From assembly GCA_938016265.1 (NCBI GenBank), contig CALLWB010000076.1, positions 78,358-142,357 on the forward strand: a stretch of DNA of 64,000 nucleotides, given 5' to 3'. A program made the translations under genes and the position numbers. Position 1 is the stretch's first letter. Each line of letters starts with the position of its first letter. The notes beneath the pieces are model-generated. The model saw only the letters and a list, made by a program, of their open reading frames with translations, was not told the DNA's origin and made no database searches. Origin of the DNA: an uncultured Saprospiraceae bacterium. GTDB taxonomy: Bacteria > Bacteroidota > Bacteroidia > Chitinophagales > Saprospiraceae. This document shows, piece after piece, positions 28,566 to 37,740 of the stretch.

Positions 28566-28598
28566 TTTGAAAAAAATAGACCGTTTTTCTTATCTTTA
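28566..28598 (+). promoter_or_regulatory. Candidate promoter for the type B / PorP / OmpA / Nramp block
   Basis: TTTG at 28566-28569, a 21-nt spacer and TATCTTTA at 28591-28598 (one mismatch to TAnnTTTG). Confidence 0.45.
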
Positions 28599-28823
28599 CG
28601 GCTCTTCATAGATGTTTTTTGTAATGAAAATTTCTAAGAAAGGACTTCCCCAAACGAAATATATTTATTACTATAAATTATTGTAAGACCACGATAAAAT
28701 TTTTAGTTTTAACTTGGCATATATGTTTCGCAAAAAAAGACTTCAATTGTTTTAAACAGTATTACAATTTAGACATCTGAAACAAGTCAGAACCTACTAA
28801 CGAGATCCATAAATATTGTATGT

Positions 28824-31010
28824 ATGAAGTGGCTAAGAACACTTACTTTTTTATTGATGTATTGCTTATTCTCTTCTTCTATTTGGGGAGAATCAACTCC
28901 ACCAATAGATCCCCCTATTCCTAATTCCAATGCACCAATATGTGTAGGAAGTGGTACCGCTTTGATGCTGTTTACTAACCCTCCGACTACTGGAGGGCCA
29001 TATACATTTTCTTGGTCTGGGCCTAGTGGATTTTCTTCTTTTGTTGAAAACCCTATCATTTCAAATCCTCAGGCAATCAATTCTGGATTGTACTCCGTGG
29101 TGATTTCTGACGGTGCATCCACCGCAGTGGGCAACACCACAGTTGTCATCACCCCAACCCCGAATCAACCTGCGATAACAGCTCCAACCAATATAATTTG
29201 CGAAGGAGAAGATATTCAATTGTCAGGCCCAACCTATTCAGGCGCATTTGTTGTTTATGAATGGACAGGACCATTTGGCGTTATCCCTGGCAACAATAAT
29301 CCAATCTACCAAGTCAATTTTGCAGACGCAAACGATGCAGGAGATTACACCATGCAGGTGATGGTAGATGGCTGCCCCTCTGCAGTTTCTGCAGCATTCA
29401 ATCTTACAGTAAACCCATTGCCGGCAGCCCCCGTCCCTACAAACAACGGCCCAATATGCGATAAAGAAACACTACAGCTATTCGCCAATATCGGAGGATT
29501 GGCAACTTATGAATGGACTGGTCCTGGCGGATTTGTTTCATTCGATCAAAATCCAACGTTACCAAATGCCGCTCCTGCTAATTCTGGCTTGTATAGCCTC
29601 GAAGTTAAAACAGCAGGGGGTTGCTCCAACTTTGGTTCTACTAATGTGGAGATTCTGGAAGTGCCAAGCCGGCCGGAAGTTTCAGCAACTTCAACCAACA
29701 TTTGCCTAGGAGGCAACACGACACTTTCCACCTTTCCTTACGTTGGAACAACTGTTGTTTACCAATGGACAGGGCCCTCAGGAATAATTCCTGGAGCAAC
29801 AACAGAAACCTTACTACTTGACCCTATAACGCAAGCCGATGCAGGAAGTTATGAAGTGATTGTAAGTGTCGACGGATGTACTTCTTTGCCTTCAAATCCT
29901 TTCACAGTGGCCGTTTCTAATCCGACGGATATCGCTGATGCGGGGCCAGATGTGATGATGTGTGGTGGCACGTCCATAGACTTGGCGGCTATTGCAGCAA
30001 CAGGCATGGGGACATCAGGAAGCTGGACACAATCTGCGTCACAAGATGCGGAAGGGGTAATCATTGTGGACCCAACAGATCCTAATTCTTCGATTATCGG
30101 GATGAGTACTGGAAACTCGTATGAGTTTATCTGGACACTTACTGACCTGGGATGTGGAGATTATGATTCGGACATTGTAACAATAACACTGGATGAGGCA
30201 CCTTCGGATGTTGCTTTTGCTGGGCAGGATGTGTTTAGTTGCGGTAGTACTTCTATTACGCTTGACGCGAACTCCCCTTCAATTGGTACAGGAATGTGGA
30301 CCTCAGCTACCACTGGAGCTACGATTTCTAATCCCAATTTCTCAGAAACATTAGTAAGCGGACTAACACAAGGAGAAAATACGTTTTACTGGAGCTTAAG
30401 CAATGGACAATGCGCTGATTATTCCGTGGACTCGATTATTGTTACTGTAGAACTGGGGCCTGAAGCTTTTTCGGATACAGACAGCACCGGTAGAGGTATT
30501 CAAATTGATGATATTAATGTTCTTGATAATGATAATATTACTACCCTGTCGGGTAATTGGTCAGTCAATATTACTGAAGAGCCTGAAAATGGCACCTTGA
30601 CCAACAATCAGGATGGCACATTCGACTATTTACCAAATAGCAGCTTTGTAGGAACGGATCAATTTAGCTATGAAGTCTGTAGTGATAATTGCCCTGCGCT
30701 TTGTTCATCTGCAGATGTGTTACTGACAATTACGGGAGAGCGGGAGTGTTTGCCTCCTACTGTTTTTACTCCAAATGACGATGGCGCAAACGACACCTTC
30801 GAAATTTATTGTCTTGGATTTTATCCAGACTCAAAAATAACGGTTTTCAATCGTTGGGGAGACCAGGTATTTACTGAGCAACCCTATTCAAACAACTGGG
30901 ATGGAAGCTACAATGGTGGTGATCTTCCTGTTGGAACCTACTACTATATTTTAGAACTGAATAATGCGTCTAGCGAGAAGATTCAAGGATATTTAATGTT
31001 AAGCCGCTAA
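28824..31010 (+). CDS. Multidomain Ig-like adhesin with type B T9SS C-terminal domain
   Basis: 728 residues, exported by a signal peptide (MKWLRTLTFLLMYCLFSSSIWG). The body is a string of Ig/PKD-like domains of ~85-95 residues, each with Y/FxWTGPxG and an SGLYSVxxxxxGC-type ending (residues ~30-360). Two further domains follow, then a cadherin-like segment (ENGTLTNNQDGTFDYLPNSSFVGTDQFSYEVC). The last ~85 residues are the gliding-motility-type (type B, CHU_C) sorting domain: PTVFTPNDDGANDTFEIYC, ITVFNRWGDQVF, WDGSYNGGDLPVGTYYYILEL. By family knowledge type B cargo needs a cognate PorP/SprF protein, which is encoded 19 bp downstream. A surface-exposed adhesin is inferred. Confidence 0.9.
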   Translation: MKWLRTLTFLLMYCLFSSSIWGESTPPIDPPIPNSNAPICVGSGTALMLFTNPPTTGGPYTFSWSGPSGFSSFVENPIISNPQAINSGLYSVVISDGASTAVGNTTVVITPTPNQPAITAPTNIICEGEDIQLSGPTYSGAFVVYEWTGPFGVIPGNNNPIYQVNFADANDAGDYTMQVMVDGCPSAVSAAFNLTVNPLPAAPVPTNNGPICDKETLQLFANIGGLATYEWTGPGGFVSFDQNPTLPNAAPANSGLYSLEVKTAGGCSNFGSTNVEILEVPSRPEVSATSTNICLGGNTTLSTFPYVGTTVVYQWTGPSGIIPGATTETLLLDPITQADAGSYEVIVSVDGCTSLPSNPFTVAVSNPTDIADAGPDVMMCGGTSIDLAAIAATGMGTSGSWTQSASQDAEGVIIVDPTDPNSSIIGMSTGNSYEFIWTLTDLGCGDYDSDIVTITLDEAPSDVAFAGQDVFSCGSTSITLDANSPSIGTGMWTSATTGATISNPNFSETLVSGLTQGENTFYWSLSNGQCADYSVDSIIVTVELGPEAFSDTDSTGRGIQIDDINVLDNDNITTLSGNWSVNITEEPENGTLTNNQDGTFDYLPNSSFVGTDQFSYEVCSDNCPALCSSADVLLTITGERECLPPTVFTPNDDGANDTFEIYCLGFYPDSKITVFNRWGDQVFTEQPYSNNWDGSYNGGDLPVGTYYYILELNNASSEKIQGYLMLSR

Positions 31011-31029
31011 CGACAAATTAGAACAAGAT

Positions 31030-31953
31030 ATGAGAAGATTAATTACCATTTTTATAGTATCGATGCTAGTCTGTTGTTCACTTTGGGGACAACAAGAAGC
31101 GCATTATACCCATTTCATGAATAATAAGCTGGCCATCAACCCTGCCTATGCTGGGAGCAAAGATGTAGCAAGTATCTCCGCACTTTACCGAATGCAGTGG
31201 GTTGGAATGGAAGAAGCACCGCAAACACAAACATTGTATGCGCATATGCCAATGTTTAAGGACAGAGTCGGGCTTGGAGTCGGCCTGATTCATGACACAC
31301 ATGGGGTTACAAAAGACTGGCGGGGTAGTGTGAGCTATGCCTATAGAATACGTGTAGGGGACAAGGGGAAACTTTCTCTAGGACTAAACGGCTCTATCCA
31401 TGCTCAAGAGGTAAACTGGACGTTGTTGAGATCGAATGATCAAGGAGACAATGCACTACCTCAACAAGACAAAAGCAAGTATTTGCCTAATTTTGGAGCC
31501 GGAGTATATTATTATTCCAACCGATTTTATGCTGGCGTCTCGATTCCTAATCTCCTGAAAAACAATTTATCTTTTACCAGCACTGCTACCGGGGTAACTA
31601 AGCCAACAGAGATCCGACATTTTTATATGATGGCTGGTGTTATCTTCGGAAATAAAGTAAAAGTTAAACCAGGCATTCTACTTAAATATGTGGAGAATGC
31701 GCCTTTCGATTTTGATGCAAACGTCTCGGTACTATTTGCTGAAAAATTTTGGGTCGGTGCTACTTACCGACTGCAAGATGCAGTTGCGGGGTTAGTCGGG
31801 TATCAACTAGGAGATCAACTTCGGTTAGGGGTTAGTTACGACTACACCATTTCCGAGTTGAGAAATTACAATAATGGAAGTTTTGAAGTGCTTGCAGAGT
31901 ACCTGTTCCGTTACAAAAACAAAAAATTCACGAATCCAAGATTTTTCTTCTAG
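31030..31953 (+). CDS. PorP/SprF family outer-membrane protein
   Basis: 307 residues with a signal peptide ending at SLWGQ (residue 21). The family opening QQEAHYTHFMNNKLAINPAYAGSKD and the LYRMQWVGMEEAPQTQTLYAHMPM block are diagnostic, followed by amphipathic strands of a beta-barrel and a C-terminus ending in FFF. SprF-like proteins are paired with type B T9SS cargo and are needed for its secretion or surface attachment. The gene lies between the type B adhesin and the OmpA protein with 17-19 bp gaps, which supports that partnership. Confidence 0.93.
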   Translation: MRRLITIFIVSMLVCCSLWGQQEAHYTHFMNNKLAINPAYAGSKDVASISALYRMQWVGMEEAPQTQTLYAHMPMFKDRVGLGVGLIHDTHGVTKDWRGSVSYAYRIRVGDKGKLSLGLNGSIHAQEVNWTLLRSNDQGDNALPQQDKSKYLPNFGAGVYYYSNRFYAGVSIPNLLKNNLSFTSTATGVTKPTEIRHFYMMAGVIFGNKVKVKPGILLKYVENAPFDFDANVSVLFAEKFWVGATYRLQDAVAGLVGYQLGDQLRLGVSYDYTISELRNYNNGSFEVLAEYLFRYKNKKFTNPRFFF

Positions 31954-31970
31954 AAAAGACAAATAGCAAA

Positions 31971-34427
31971 ATGAAAAGTTTTCAAACTATACTACAAATT
32001 GCCTTGCTACTCTTTATGGGATGTTCCGTATTCGCGCAAAGCAATAAAAAAAATATTGCAGATAAGACCTATGAAGAATTAGGGTACTCCTCCGCAATAA
32101 ACACTTATCTGTCCAGTCTTGGCAAAGATGAAAACGCAAAAATGGATCGGAAGTCTATGATCCGTCTAGCCAATAGCTTCCGACTGATAGGAGACTCGCA
32201 GAATGCAGAAAAATGGTATTCACAAATTGTAGAAAGTAGCAACAAACCATTGTACCGCCTATACTACGCGCAAGCACTACAAAGTAATGGCAACTGTGAA
32301 TTAGCAAGAAAATACTACCTCGAATACCACGAAATGATGGTAAGCGACTCCACAAATATCGATTTTGATCAGGACGGAAAATTAGACCTTAGAGGTAGAA
32401 CCCTGGCAGAAGGTTGCGATATGGAGTTTGCCGACCAACAAGAAGTAACGTTTGAAAACCTGGCAGCTATCAATTCGGAAAAACTGGACTTTAGTCCTGC
32501 GTATTATAGAAATGGGATCGTTTTCGCTACCAATCAAAATATATTTGGCCCACGATCGAACACCGATTTGTGGATAAATGATGACTTTCTTGACCTCTAT
32601 TTCACTGCACCAGAAGACGATGTGTATTCCAAACCAGTCCCTTTTTCAAATGGGGTGAACACTCGATTTCATGAAGGACAGATTACCTTCGATCAAGCAG
32701 GAGTGACCATGTTCTTTACTAGAAACAACTTCAATGGAAAACGGGGAAAAGATCGCAGAGGTGTTACAAAACTAAAAATCTATAGTGCCGATTGGAATGG
32801 CTCGGAATGGACAAACATCCGTGAATTTCCCTTCAATCATGACCAACGTTCTTTATGTCATCCAACATTGTCTGCTGACGGGATGAATCTATATTTTGCA
32901 TCCGACAGCAAAGCAAAAGGATATGGAGGAATGGACCTCTACGTTTCTAAATTTACTGACGGACGCTGGGGCAAACCAAGAAATTTGGGCCCAGAAGTAA
33001 ATACCAGAGGAAATGAAGTATTTCCATTTGCTCATGAGGACGGATCCCTTTATTTTTCTTCGAATGGCCATGCAGGAATGGGTGGTTTAGATGTGTATAC
33101 TACAAAATATGTGGAAGTTGGTGATACCTCGGTTTGGTCAAGACCACAAAACCTAGGGCAACCCTACAACAGTAAGAAAGACGACTTTGGATTTATCGTA
33201 GACACCAGAAAACGAAGTGGTTATATGTCTTCCAATCGCCCAGGCGGTAAAGGTGGAGACGATATTTACAAATTTAAAATCCCCCCAGGGTCCAAACTAG
33301 AGCTTGACGACGCTCCATTGATCGAATGGAACGCGAAACTTTTGGTCGTTGATGATAGTGATAATACGCCTCTAAAAGATGCAGAAATAAGAGTCGCCCC
33401 TTGCGGAGGGAGCAGTTCAGACGGTTTTATAGCAAAATTAATTCCCGTAAAGGGAAAAGACAATGAGTTTATGCTTCGAATACTCAATGGAACAATCGAC
33501 GAGGATGCCGAAAAAATGACCACCAACAAAGATGGAGAGGCCTACTACGGGCTTAGTTCGAACAAGGATTATTGCTTCTACATCGAGCGGGAAGGATACG
33601 AACCGGCAGAGGCAGAGTTTTCTACCAAAGAATACAGCCTAGATCGTGAAATAAATATCGAAATCCCAATGGAGAAAAAACCAGAATGTATGGAAATCTC
33701 TGGTACAGTAACGAATAAAGTATACAAAGCGCTAGTCCCCAACGCCAAAATAAAGATCGTCAATAAATTTAATGGCGAAGTGGAAGAGCTCACTTCTGAC
33801 AAAAAAGGAAATTTTGCTACCTGTATCCCTTGTGATGCCGAGTTTGAAATACGTGGAAACAAGGACGAAGTGGGCATGGACACCACGATGATTTCCTCTC
33901 TGGGTAGAGGTTGCAAAACCGCAAAAACCTTAAAGATGGAACTGGAAATGCCACCTCCGCCTCCAAAACCAGCCATAGACCCTGCAATGGAGGCAATTAG
34001 AAGAAACCCTCCACCTCCTTATAGCATCAATCAAAAGGTAATCATGGAGAATATTTTTTATGATTACAATAAAGATAATGTTCGTCCAGAGTCTTACCGT
34101 GACCTCAATCGTTTAGTAGAGATTATGAATACCTATCCTAGTCTTGTCGTCGAGATCGCCGCACACACAGACGCCAGGGGCAGTAAGGCATACAATCAAG
34201 CACTCTCCCAACGACGTGCAGAAAAAACGGTCCAATATTTAAGGCAACAGGGTGTCCCGGCCGTCCAACTATCCGCAAGAGGATATGGAGAAATAGATCC
34301 GGTCGTAGTTTGCCCTGCCGGTCGATGCTCTGAGGCAGAACACCAGCTAAATAGACGTACAGAATTCAAAGTCCTTCAAATACTGGACAATGTGGATATT
34401 CGAGGGATGTTTGAGAACGGATTTTAA
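31971..34427 (+). CDS. PorE-like OmpA-family protein (TPR, PD40 propeller, CRD, OmpA domain)
   Basis: 818 residues with an N-terminal signal sequence ending near VFAQ (residue 24). In order: TPR-like helices (residues ~30-130), a PD40/WD40-like propeller with YFASDSKAKGYGGMDLYVSKF, LYFSSNGHAGMGGLDVYTTKY and SGYMSSNRPGGKGGDDIYKF (~170-440), two carboxypeptidase-regulatory-like domains (~460-660), a Pro-rich hinge (PPPPPKPAIDP) and an OmpA peptidoglycan-binding domain (FYDYNKDNVRPESYRDLNRLVEIM...VEIAAHTDARGSKAYN, ~690-805). This is the domain order of PorE, which links T9SS components to peptidoglycan. In this type B block it may anchor the paired adhesin system rather than be the core PorE. 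Gaps to neighbours are 17 and 9 bp. Confidence 0.9.
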   Translation: MKSFQTILQIALLLFMGCSVFAQSNKKNIADKTYEELGYSSAINTYLSSLGKDENAKMDRKSMIRLANSFRLIGDSQNAEKWYSQIVESSNKPLYRLYYAQALQSNGNCELARKYYLEYHEMMVSDSTNIDFDQDGKLDLRGRTLAEGCDMEFADQQEVTFENLAAINSEKLDFSPAYYRNGIVFATNQNIFGPRSNTDLWINDDFLDLYFTAPEDDVYSKPVPFSNGVNTRFHEGQITFDQAGVTMFFTRNNFNGKRGKDRRGVTKLKIYSADWNGSEWTNIREFPFNHDQRSLCHPTLSADGMNLYFASDSKAKGYGGMDLYVSKFTDGRWGKPRNLGPEVNTRGNEVFPFAHEDGSLYFSSNGHAGMGGLDVYTTKYVEVGDTSVWSRPQNLGQPYNSKKDDFGFIVDTRKRSGYMSSNRPGGKGGDDIYKFKIPPGSKLELDDAPLIEWNAKLLVVDDSDNTPLKDAEIRVAPCGGSSSDGFIAKLIPVKGKDNEFMLRILNGTIDEDAEKMTTNKDGEAYYGLSSNKDYCFYIEREGYEPAEAEFSTKEYSLDREINIEIPMEKKPECMEISGTVTNKVYKALVPNAKIKIVNKFNGEVEELTSDKKGNFATCIPCDAEFEIRGNKDEVGMDTTMISSLGRGCKTAKTLKMELEMPPPPPKPAIDPAMEAIRRNPPPPYSINQKVIMENIFYDYNKDNVRPESYRDLNRLVEIMNTYPSLVVEIAAHTDARGSKAYNQALSQRRAEKTVQYLRQQGVPAVQLSARGYGEIDPVVVCPAGRCSEAEHQLNRRTEFKVLQILDNVDIRGMFENGF

Positions 34428-34436
34428 GTAGATCGG

Positions 34437-35753
34437 ATGACAAAGAATGTCCATGACTCCGACCAAACTCCTCCTAAAAAAATGACGCTGAAGTCCTTGC
34501 TAAAAACACTAGGGCCAGGAATTCTGTTTGCATGCACCGCCATTGGTGTTTCGCACCTTGTCCAATCGACAAGGGCAGGAGCAAATTACGGGTTTGCCTT
34601 ATTGTGGGCGGTACTCGCTGCCAACATCTTCAAATATCCCTTTTTCGAATTTGGATCTCGGTATGCAAATGCGATGGGGGAAAGCCTGATCGATGGCTAT
34701 AATCGAATCGGGAAATGGATGCTTGGATTGTACTTTTTAATTACGATTGGGTCGATGTTTTTTGTAGGGGCTGCTGTGGTTTTCGTAACGGCAGGGTTTT
34801 GTGAAAACTTGTTTGGCCTTTCGGCAATTGCTCCCTTTAAACTATTTACAACGCTTGTATTGTTGATCTGTTGTGTGTTGATACTATGGCTCGGGAAGTA
34901 CAGTATTTTGGATAGTCTGATTAAGATAATTGGGGCTGTTTTATTGGTGTCAACCCTAGCCGCTTTTGTCCTTACGTTAATACACGGTCCTATTCAAAAA
35001 GTAGATGGATTTTTGCCGCCTGATCTCTGGGAAGGAGCAAGTTTTGCTTTCCTGATCGCGCTGATGGGTTGGATGCCGACCGCTGTCGATCTCAGCACAT
35101 GGAACAGCCTATGGACATTGGAGCGAATCAAACAAACCGGCTACCAACCTTCTCTGAAAGAAACCTTATTTGATTTTAATTTTGGGTACTGGGTGTCTGC
35201 TGTTTTGTCTATTTGTTTTGTTACTCTTGGCGCATTTCTGATTTATGGATCAGGGACGTCTATGCCTGGTGGGAGTGCTGGGTTTGCTAGTAAAGTGATC
35301 GCTTTGTATACAACCACCATTGGCTCTTGGAGTTATTTGATCATTGCTTCGGCGGCGTTTTCTATTATGTTTGGTACTTGTATTGGGGTGTTGGATGGCT
35401 ACTCAAGAGCACTAGAGCGTACCGCTGAGTTGGTGTTTTACAATTCCGAACGAGCAGCGAAGGAACTGGAAAACCGAAGAGTGTATGTGTTTTCTCTGTT
35501 TACGGTGGCCATTGGCGCATTCGTCATTATCTCCTTGTTTGCTGATAAGTTTAAGATTTTGATTGATCTGGCGACGACGATTTCGTTTTTGATCGCCCCT
35601 GTCATCGCTATCGTCAACTACCGATTGGTGACTTGGGAGCAGTTTCCTGTCGAGGCCAGGCCTGGGAAGTGGCTGCGGTTGTTGAGTCTTGCTGGCATTG
35701 TTTTTCTTACCGGGTTTAGTTTGTTTTTTATTTATACCAAGCTGTTTGTTTAG
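34437..35753 (+). CDS. Nramp-family transporter lacking the canonical metal-site residues
   Basis: A 438-residue inner-membrane protein with about 11 hydrophobic helices. The Nramp start LLKTLGPGILFACTAIG and ATTISFLIAPVIAIVNYRLV place it in the superfamily. The TM1 motif DPGN, whose Asp and Asn bind Mn/Fe in true Nramps, is here G37-V38-S39-H40 by alignment on the leading GPG and the following AGA. The TM6 Met is kept (W212-M213-P214-T215 in place of MPH). The substrate is therefore uncertain: it could be a different divalent cation or a non-metal. It is the fourth gene of the block, 9 bp after the OmpA protein. Confidence 0.82.
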   Translation: MTKNVHDSDQTPPKKMTLKSLLKTLGPGILFACTAIGVSHLVQSTRAGANYGFALLWAVLAANIFKYPFFEFGSRYANAMGESLIDGYNRIGKWMLGLYFLITIGSMFFVGAAVVFVTAGFCENLFGLSAIAPFKLFTTLVLLICCVLILWLGKYSILDSLIKIIGAVLLVSTLAAFVLTLIHGPIQKVDGFLPPDLWEGASFAFLIALMGWMPTAVDLSTWNSLWTLERIKQTGYQPSLKETLFDFNFGYWVSAVLSICFVTLGAFLIYGSGTSMPGGSAGFASKVIALYTTTIGSWSYLIIASAAFSIMFGTCIGVLDGYSRALERTAELVFYNSERAAKELENRRVYVFSLFTVAIGAFVIISLFADKFKILIDLATTISFLIAPVIAIVNYRLVTWEQFPVEARPGKWLRLLSLAGIVFLTGFSLFFIYTKLFV

Positions 35754-35775
35754 TAGTTGGCTTGATTGTTTTCAT

Positions 35776-37572
35776 TCAGTTTTTCCTTAGTTTCTTTTCC
35801 TCTTCCAAAAACTTTGCAGCTTGGTCCATATTTCCAAGTGCAGTATGTGTTGCACTAAGTTGAGCGTATGAATTAACCAGGTTTTTCTTATAGTGGACAT
35901 TGTTTGGGTCGCTTTCGGTTAGTTCTTTTATTAAGTTCTTTTCATTTTCAAAATAAATCAAGGCTTCGCCACTATTTCCCAGAGAAGTGTGTATTGAGCC
36001 AACTTGTGAGTAGGATCTTGACAAGTCATATTTATAACTGGTGTTGGTCTTATTACTTTCATATTGCCCTTTAAACAACTCGGTTGCTTTTTCAGAAAAT
36101 TTCAAGGCATTTTCAAAAAAATCCACGGCTTTGTCCATATTCCCAAGAGCAGTATTTGTTGAGCCAAGCTGGGTATATGATGTTGCCAGATTTTTATTGC
36201 TACTTATTGAATCTGGATTGCTTTTATATGACTTTTCCTGTAGTTTCATTTCGTCTTCAAAAACAATCAAGGCTTTATCTAAATTTCCAAGTGAAATATA
36301 GATTGAGCCAAGTCGTTCGTAAGATTCTGACAAGTTAATTTCACAGAACGTATCGTTGGTTTTGTACAGTTCTTTTCGCAAGTTAATTTCCTCGAGACAA
36401 AACTTCAGGGCTTCCTCCCAATTCCCAAGCAAAACATGTGCTTTGCTAAGCCGGGAGTAGGATATAGCTACGTAGCTTTTACTGCGATTAGAATTTCTAT
36501 TGACTTCATATAGCTCTTGTGCTAGTTTCATTTCCTTTTCATAAAAAATCAATGCTTTGTCTAAACTTCCGAGATCTGTATGGGCTGCTGCAATTCGTGC
36601 ATAAGATAGCGCCAATCTGGATTTAACTCCTAAGTTATTCGGATTGCTTTTATACTGTTCTTTTAATAGTTCAGTTGTTTTTATCCAAAACTTCAAGGCT
36701 TTGTCAAAATTTCTAAGTAAAAAATGTATTGTGCCTAATTCATTGTAAGAGTTAAGCAACCTGTTTTTATAGAATTCGTCTTCCGGATTGCTTTCGAACA
36801 GCTCCTTCCATAAATTCATTTCGTGTTCAAAAAATTCTGCAGCTTTGTCATAATTTTGCAGATAACGGTGTGTTAAACTAAGAATTTCATAACATTTAGC
36901 CTGCTCTACTTTGTAGCCGATGTTATTCGGATGGCTTGCGTAAAGCTTTTCATACAATACTTTTGCCTCTTCGGAAAACGTCAAGACTTTGTTCATTTTT
37001 CCAAGAGCATTGTACGTTGAACTAAGTTTAAAACAAGACCTTGCTAGGTCTTCTTTATAGCCGATATTGCTTTGATCGTCTTCACAGAGCTCTTTCTTTA
37101 AGTTTATTGCATCTTCAAAAAAAATCAGGTAATTGTCATACGATCCAGTATAAGAATTTGCATTACCCAGTTGTTCATAAGAATTAGCCAGGTCTTCCTT
37201 AAAGCTGATATTATTTGGATCGCTATTATACAGTTCTTCAAATAGTGGTTTTGCTTCTTCAAAAAAAATCAAAGCTTCGTCATAATTTTGAAGATCAAAA
37301 TGTGTTGAACCAAGTTTTATGATTGAGTCCGCCAAATCTTTTTTTAAGTCGATATTATTTGGATCGCTATTATACAGTTCTTCAAATAGTAGTTTTGCAT
37401 CTTCAAAAAAAACCAACGCTTCGTCACAATAATGAAGATCAAAATGTGTTGAACCAAGTTTTATGATTGAGTCCGCCAAATCTTTTTTTAAGTCGATATT
37501 ATTCGAATCACTTTCAAACTGCTTCTTCTTTACGTTCAATTCCTCTTCAAGAACTTTTAATTCGTCGTCCAT
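35776..37572 (-). CDS. Cytoplasmic TPR-repeat protein
   Basis: 598 residues with no signal peptide, built of about 12 units of 48 residues: an A-x-SYxxLGxxHxxLGNxDKALxFFE TPR pair followed by LxKELYESDPNN. The spacing of 48 instead of 34 means each unit has a TPR plus a linker helix, as in kinesin-light-chain-like proteins. The first units are almost identical at the DNA level (see the 144-bp repeat), while the later ones have diverged. A protein-interaction scaffold; the partner is unknown. It converges with the Nramp gene 22 bp away and is divergent from the beta-helix protein. Confidence 0.85.
   Translation of the reverse strand: MDDELKVLEEELNVKKKQFESDSNNIDLKKDLADSIIKLGSTHFDLHYCDEALVFFEDAKLLFEELYNSDPNNIDLKKDLADSIIKLGSTHFDLQNYDEALIFFEEAKPLFEELYNSDPNNISFKEDLANSYEQLGNANSYTGSYDNYLIFFEDAINLKKELCEDDQSNIGYKEDLARSCFKLSSTYNALGKMNKVLTFSEEAKVLYEKLYASHPNNIGYKVEQAKCYEILSLTHRYLQNYDKAAEFFEHEMNLWKELFESNPEDEFYKNRLLNSYNELGTIHFLLRNFDKALKFWIKTTELLKEQYKSNPNNLGVKSRLALSYARIAAAHTDLGSLDKALIFYEKEMKLAQELYEVNRNSNRSKSYVAISYSRLSKAHVLLGNWEEALKFCLEEINLRKELYKTNDTFCEINLSESYERLGSIYISLGNLDKALIVFEDEMKLQEKSYKSNPDSISSNKNLATSYTQLGSTNTALGNMDKAVDFFENALKFSEKATELFKGQYESNKTNTSYKYDLSRSYSQVGSIHTSLGNSGEALIYFENEKNLIKELTESDPNNVHYKKNLVNSYAQLSATHTALGNMDQAAKFLEEEKKLRKN
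37145..37510 (-). repeat. Tandem 144-bp repeat in the TPR gene
   Basis: Consecutive 48-codon units. A 71-bp stretch (37289-37359) recurs without a mismatch at 37433-37503, exactly 144 bp further on. The previous unit shares another long identical stretch around 37207-37246. This indicates recent duplication or gene conversion. Confidence 0.85.
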
Positions 37573-37740
37573 TTTTTATTCTTTTGACACAAATTTAATA
37601 ATTTATCTATTCCGAATAACATTAGTAGACAATGGTTTAGGTGCAAATCTTTCGAGTTCAGCATAAATTCATTATCTTAATAGGAGATTTTTAATATCTA
37701 TTTGAATGGTAATATTCCAAATAGTGAAAAATTTAACATT

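Larger units (their letters stand above)
28288..28823 (+). other. Intergenic region with structured elements before the type B secretion block
   Basis: No gene seen. It holds a hairpin AAGGCCCA (28327-28334)/TGGGCCTT (28345-28352) without a T run, a larger two-part inverted repeat (28357-28440), and a promoter-like site near 28566-28598 with a predicted leader of about 220 nt. Confidence 0.45.

Noticed and set aside
33578..33976. 132-codon minus-strand frame
   Set aside because: It is antisense to the carboxypeptidase-regulatory region of the OmpA protein, which has clear domains on the + strand.
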